Part shown: positions 62,201 to 64,000 of the stretch, piece after piece | Numbering within the stretch: the first letter of the stretch is position 1 | Layout of the letters: each line of letters starts with the position of its first letter | Assembly (NCBI GenBank): GCA_018881555.1 | Contig: JACAXG010000054.1 | Location: 1,612,001 to 1,676,000, forward strand | Direction of reading: 5' to 3' | Length of the DNA stretch: 64,000 nt | DNA from: Amblyornis subalaris | Taxonomy: Eukaryota > Chordata > Aves > Passeriformes > Ptilonorhynchidae | Program-made: the position numbers and the translations under genes | The notes under the pieces: generated by a model | What the model was told of the DNA's origin: nothing | Database searches by the model: none | The model's input: the letters and a program-made list of their open reading frames with translations, nothing else

Positions 62201-63233
62201 ATTCCCTGGGGATAACTGGAAGCTGATTAGAGCAATCATAACCATAAAAACAAATATCTGTATCAATCTCATGACTTGTAAGTTTTCCTGTGCTCANAGT
62301 CAAAGGGAGATCTTCTCTGGATTTTCTCTGACTGGAAGGTGACTAGCTACCCACAGCTGTTGGCTGTTCTTAGCTAAGGTTTGTGAATGGGTGCACATAC
62401 CTTCACTTCAGTAAATCTAGCTTTTTCTTTTCTCCAAAGTGAACTTATCCATGCAGGTATACCACCAGCCCAGCAGCCAAGCTAAGCACTGCTGTACCTT
62501 GCCATTCCCAAAACAGACAACACCTGGCCAGCCTGATGAATCAGCTTTGGAAACATGATCTTCAGGGTTCCCCCCATTCAGACTCAAAAGGANCAGCAAA
62601 CACAACAGCCTACTGTACATGCCGATATGTCAAGCTCAGCTTTGCATTTGACTTCTTCTCTAGCCATAATTTTCACAAATACAATTAGCCACACAGACAT
62701 TTTTAGATAATTTTAGAATTCCACATGAATGTCAATTATGTTTGTAGTCATTAAGCGCATTTTTCCAACATCAGCCAGTGCTTTAAGGACAAGTGTTAAA
62801 CCAATGTCAACCATCAGAATTCTTCCCTGCCAACATAAAGACTTAGGAGACTTAGCAAATATATATATACAGTGTATTCTACTGTACAGAAGTTCACAGG
62901 GAAAGAGCACTTTCAACACCATCCCAGTGACATTTGTTAAGAGGAAACATATTTCCAGCTATGATTAGAAGCAAGAGACTTTGAAGGAAGTATTTTATAC
63001 ATCAAACCATAAAAATGAACATGGCTGGTTCCTTTGGAGAAGATGATTTTTTTGCNGGGGTTTGGTTTGTTTGCAGTTTTGGGTGTTTTTCTGGTTGGTT
63101 GATTTTTTTAGCTGGTTGGTTTGTTGTGTTTGGTTTTTTTTTACCTACCTGGCATTTACAATATTCCCTGCACTTAATTCAACCATCTCTTCAAATCCCA
63201 CTGCAAATATGTCAGGAGGGCAGTTATCATCAT
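40516..63233 (-). CDS. SYNJ2: SYNJ2, synaptojanin-2, C-terminal 896 residues (14 exons, 5' part outside the window)
   Basis: Synaptojanin-2 hydrolyses phosphoinositides with two catalytic domains, an N-terminal Sac1 domain (not in this window) and a central inositol 5-phosphatase. It acts in endocytosis and membrane traffic and is recruited through its C-terminal region. The exons here join in frame to 2,691 nt after two bases of a split codon. In order: the 5-phosphatase with [46 protein letters not shown] and SDHRPV, so all its catalytic signatures are intact; an RRM-like domain ([10 protein letters not shown] to [11 protein letters not shown]); an acidic and Ser-rich linker; a proline-rich tail. 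SYNJ2 rather than SYNJ1 is indicated by the tail and by synteny with SERAC1 and GTF2H5. Two Ns (40601, 40788) leave unknown residues in the last exon. One exon of the human gene was not found. Confidence 0.95.
43086..43288 (-). CDS. SYNJ2: SYNJ2 exon m, proline-rich
   Basis: Encodes [20 protein letters not shown] and [20 protein letters not shown], ending TGVKVEN|GTAAGA. A GT nine bases earlier is in frame but a poorer donor. Confidence 0.92.
44566..44667 (-). CDS. SYNJ2: SYNJ2 exon l
   Basis: Encodes [20 protein letters not shown] and [10 protein letters not shown]. Two acceptors lie seven bases apart (TTAAAG, CCTAAAG); only the second keeps the frame when joined to exon k. Confidence 0.92.
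46582..46716 (-). CDS. SYNJ2: SYNJ2 exon k, proline-rich
   Basis: Encodes [20 protein letters not shown] then [20 protein letters not shown], a likely SH3-binding stretch. It ends in phase 1 at CCGG|GTGAGT. Confidence 0.95.
49281..49430 (-). CDS. SYNJ2: SYNJ2 exon j, acidic linker
   Basis: Encodes [20 protein letters not shown] and a Ser-rich part ending NLRLYK. The acidic start is conserved, the rest is divergent. Confidence 0.93.
49835..50003 (-). CDS. SYNJ2: SYNJ2 exon i
   Basis: Encodes [20 protein letters not shown], then [20 protein letters not shown] and YESE, very close to human. Confidence 0.96.
51261..51339 (-). CDS. SYNJ2: SYNJ2 exon h, RRM-like domain
   Basis: A 79-nt exon encoding [20 protein letters not shown] and [18 protein letters not shown] resembles an RNP1-type strand. 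Confidence 0.95.
52591..52809 (-). CDS. SYNJ2: SYNJ2 exon g, start of RRM-like domain
   Basis: Encodes [40 protein letters not shown] and [11 protein letters not shown]. It is phase 2-2 with donor AG|GTGAGT. Confidence 0.96.
54581..54698 (-). CDS. SYNJ2: SYNJ2 exon f
   Basis: Encodes [20 protein letters not shown] and [17 protein letters not shown]; with the next exon it completes SDHRPV, the end of the phosphatase domain. Confidence 0.96.
56539..56695 (-). CDS. SYNJ2: SYNJ2 exon e, PAWTDRVLW signature
   Basis: Encodes [20 protein letters not shown] then [20 protein letters not shown], the diagnostic 5-phosphatase signature. It is phase 0 to 1. Confidence 0.97.
56896..57054 (-). CDS. SYNJ2: SYNJ2 exon d, catalytic GDFNYR
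   Basis: Acceptor AAAACTAG|GGGCAG gives [20 protein letters not shown], then [20 protein letters not shown] and SSGK|GTAAGG. A second AG six bases later would drop two residues in frame. Confidence 0.96.
58774..58966 (-). CDS. SYNJ2: SYNJ2 exon c, 5-phosphatase core
   Basis: Encodes [40 protein letters not shown] and ends KLSFPM|GTAAGT. It carries the GNKGAV and SHLTAG signatures. Confidence 0.97.
61698..61785. repeat. G/T-rich tract beside SYNJ2 exon b donor
   Basis: The plus strand is gggttttggggttttttgtg followed by further GGTTTG series up to the exon boundary. In the SYNJ2 RNA it is an A/C-rich tract starting about 5-10 nt after the 5' splice site. Confidence 0.8.
61788..61928 (-). CDS. 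SYNJ2: SYNJ2 exon b
   Basis: Encodes [20 protein letters not shown] through PYHVPFI; the segment [12 protein letters not shown] is a conserved core strand. The donor AG|GTAAAA is followed at once by AC-rich sequence. Confidence 0.96.
63055..63142. repeat. G/T-rich tract beside SYNJ2 exon a donor
   Basis: Repeated GGTTTG, GGTTGG and TTTTT on plus, ending at the GTAGGT donor of exon a. It gives A/C-rich sequence in the SYNJ2 transcript, like the tract beside exon b. One N at 63056. Confidence 0.8.
63149..63233 (-). CDS. SYNJ2: SYNJ2 exon a (first in window), 5-phosphatase domain
   Basis: Encodes [20 protein letters not shown] and AGNIVNA, with AG|GTAGGT at the donor. The acidic GFEEMVEL motif binds the metal or substrate in 5-phosphatases. 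Confidence 0.96.
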
Positions 63234-64000
63234 CTGTTGACAGGAAGGAAAAGTCATACCAGAATTACTATTTTGTTGTTTTTCTAACGACTTGTACTCT
63301 AATTTCTGTCAGAGATCCTTCCTGTAGTTCTAGCTTGTGTATCCCCTGCCAAGCCATACATATTCATAGATCCTTTAATCTAATCTCATAAAACAACCCC
63401 TGCAGTTCCTCTGAAATTTTTTCCTGCTTTTCTCCCACCAGTTGGTCTCCATCTCTCTTGCAGGAAGCAGTTCAGAGCAGAGCATTATACTGTAGCAATG
63501 TTAAGATCTCTCTCCCGCACCCCATTCATCACTAAAGCCACAACATCTCACTACCCACCATCTTTCATCCGCTCATCATTCTACCCAACGTGCCCTTCCT
63601 TTCTGACACGGATTCCTATGTAACTGAACTTCAGTGTCCGCACACCAGTATGTCACTTCCATCACAATGCCTTTAGTAAATTTATCTAATTGTTTAAGGA
63701 AGCCTTCAAAGTTTCTTCTTGCCTTCTTTCTTCCAAGCCCTTCTTAGATCACCCGCTCTCAAGGCTGGGTCACTCTAGAACACACTGACCCCTCCTTCCC
63801 CAGCCTGTCGACATTACTCTGGTAAAACACCAAAGATCAAATACTCTCATATAATAGCGTGAAGCAAATCTGTTGACCCATCAGGTCTGTCCATTGCCTA
63901 AAGGGTTTTTATTTTTTTGTAACCGTCATATGACCATGGTGACAGTAACTTAATTCAACATGAAGACCTAAATAGTAGAGAAACATAGGAACCTAAATCA
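63234..64000 (-). other. SYNJ2: SYNJ2 intron, no exon seen
   Basis: I find no further 5-phosphatase or Sac1 exon in the last 767 bases; they should lie to the right of the window. Confidence 0.7.

Overview
This is a vertebrate, almost certainly avian, nuclear window. The coding sequence is split into short exons with GT-AG introns of 0.1 to 4 kb. The dispersed repeats are CR1 LINEs, the dominant avian/reptilian family. The three genes have the order and orientations I recall for mammalian 6q25.3 (GTF2H5, SERAC1, SYNJ2), seen from the other strand. Scattered single N bases mark a draft assembly. I cannot name the species. There is no prokaryotic, viral or CRISPR content. Layout: bases 1-365 hold a decayed CR1 reverse-transcriptase fragment (minus strand). 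Bases 366-8211 are AT-rich DNA downstream of GTF2H5, with AC-rich low-complexity tracts and three small exact tandem duplications near 4.0-4.55 kb. GTF2H5 (minus) occupies 8212-9991 as two coding exons for the complete 71-residue TFIIH subunit TTDA/p8. Its intron holds an unidentified 120-codon open frame on the plus strand and one copy of a 350-bp sequence that recurs in SERAC1 intron 3. Bases 9992-10751 are a CpG-rich bidirectional promoter with a minisatellite, nested tetranucleotide arrays, an NRF1 site and an inverted CCAAT box. SERAC1 (plus) follows: a non-coding first exon ends near 10751 and 16 coding exons from 14046 to 35130 give a complete 653-residue protein when joined. Its introns contain several CR1 copies, including one old one, and a frame-breaking 29-nt exon candidate. 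Bases 35131-40140 are the SERAC1 3' UTR and a short convergent intergenic gap. SYNJ2 (minus) fills 40516-63233 with 14 exons for the C-terminal 896 residues (inositol 5-phosphatase, RRM-like domain, proline-rich tail). The Sac1 half lies beyond base 64000. Relations between genes: GTF2H5 and SERAC1 are transcribed divergently from one CpG-rich region, and SERAC1 and SYNJ2 converge tail to tail. Products: GTF2H5 is a TFIIH subunit (transcription and nucleotide excision repair). SERAC1 acts in phosphatidylglycerol remodelling at ER-mitochondria contacts. SYNJ2 is a phosphoinositide phosphatase of membrane traffic. They form no common pathway. The window is an ordinary conserved syntenic block; the features most worth checking are the promoter repeat complex, the 350-bp duplication with its adjacent orphan open frame, the poison-exon candidate, and a SYNJ2 exon known in human that I cannot find here.
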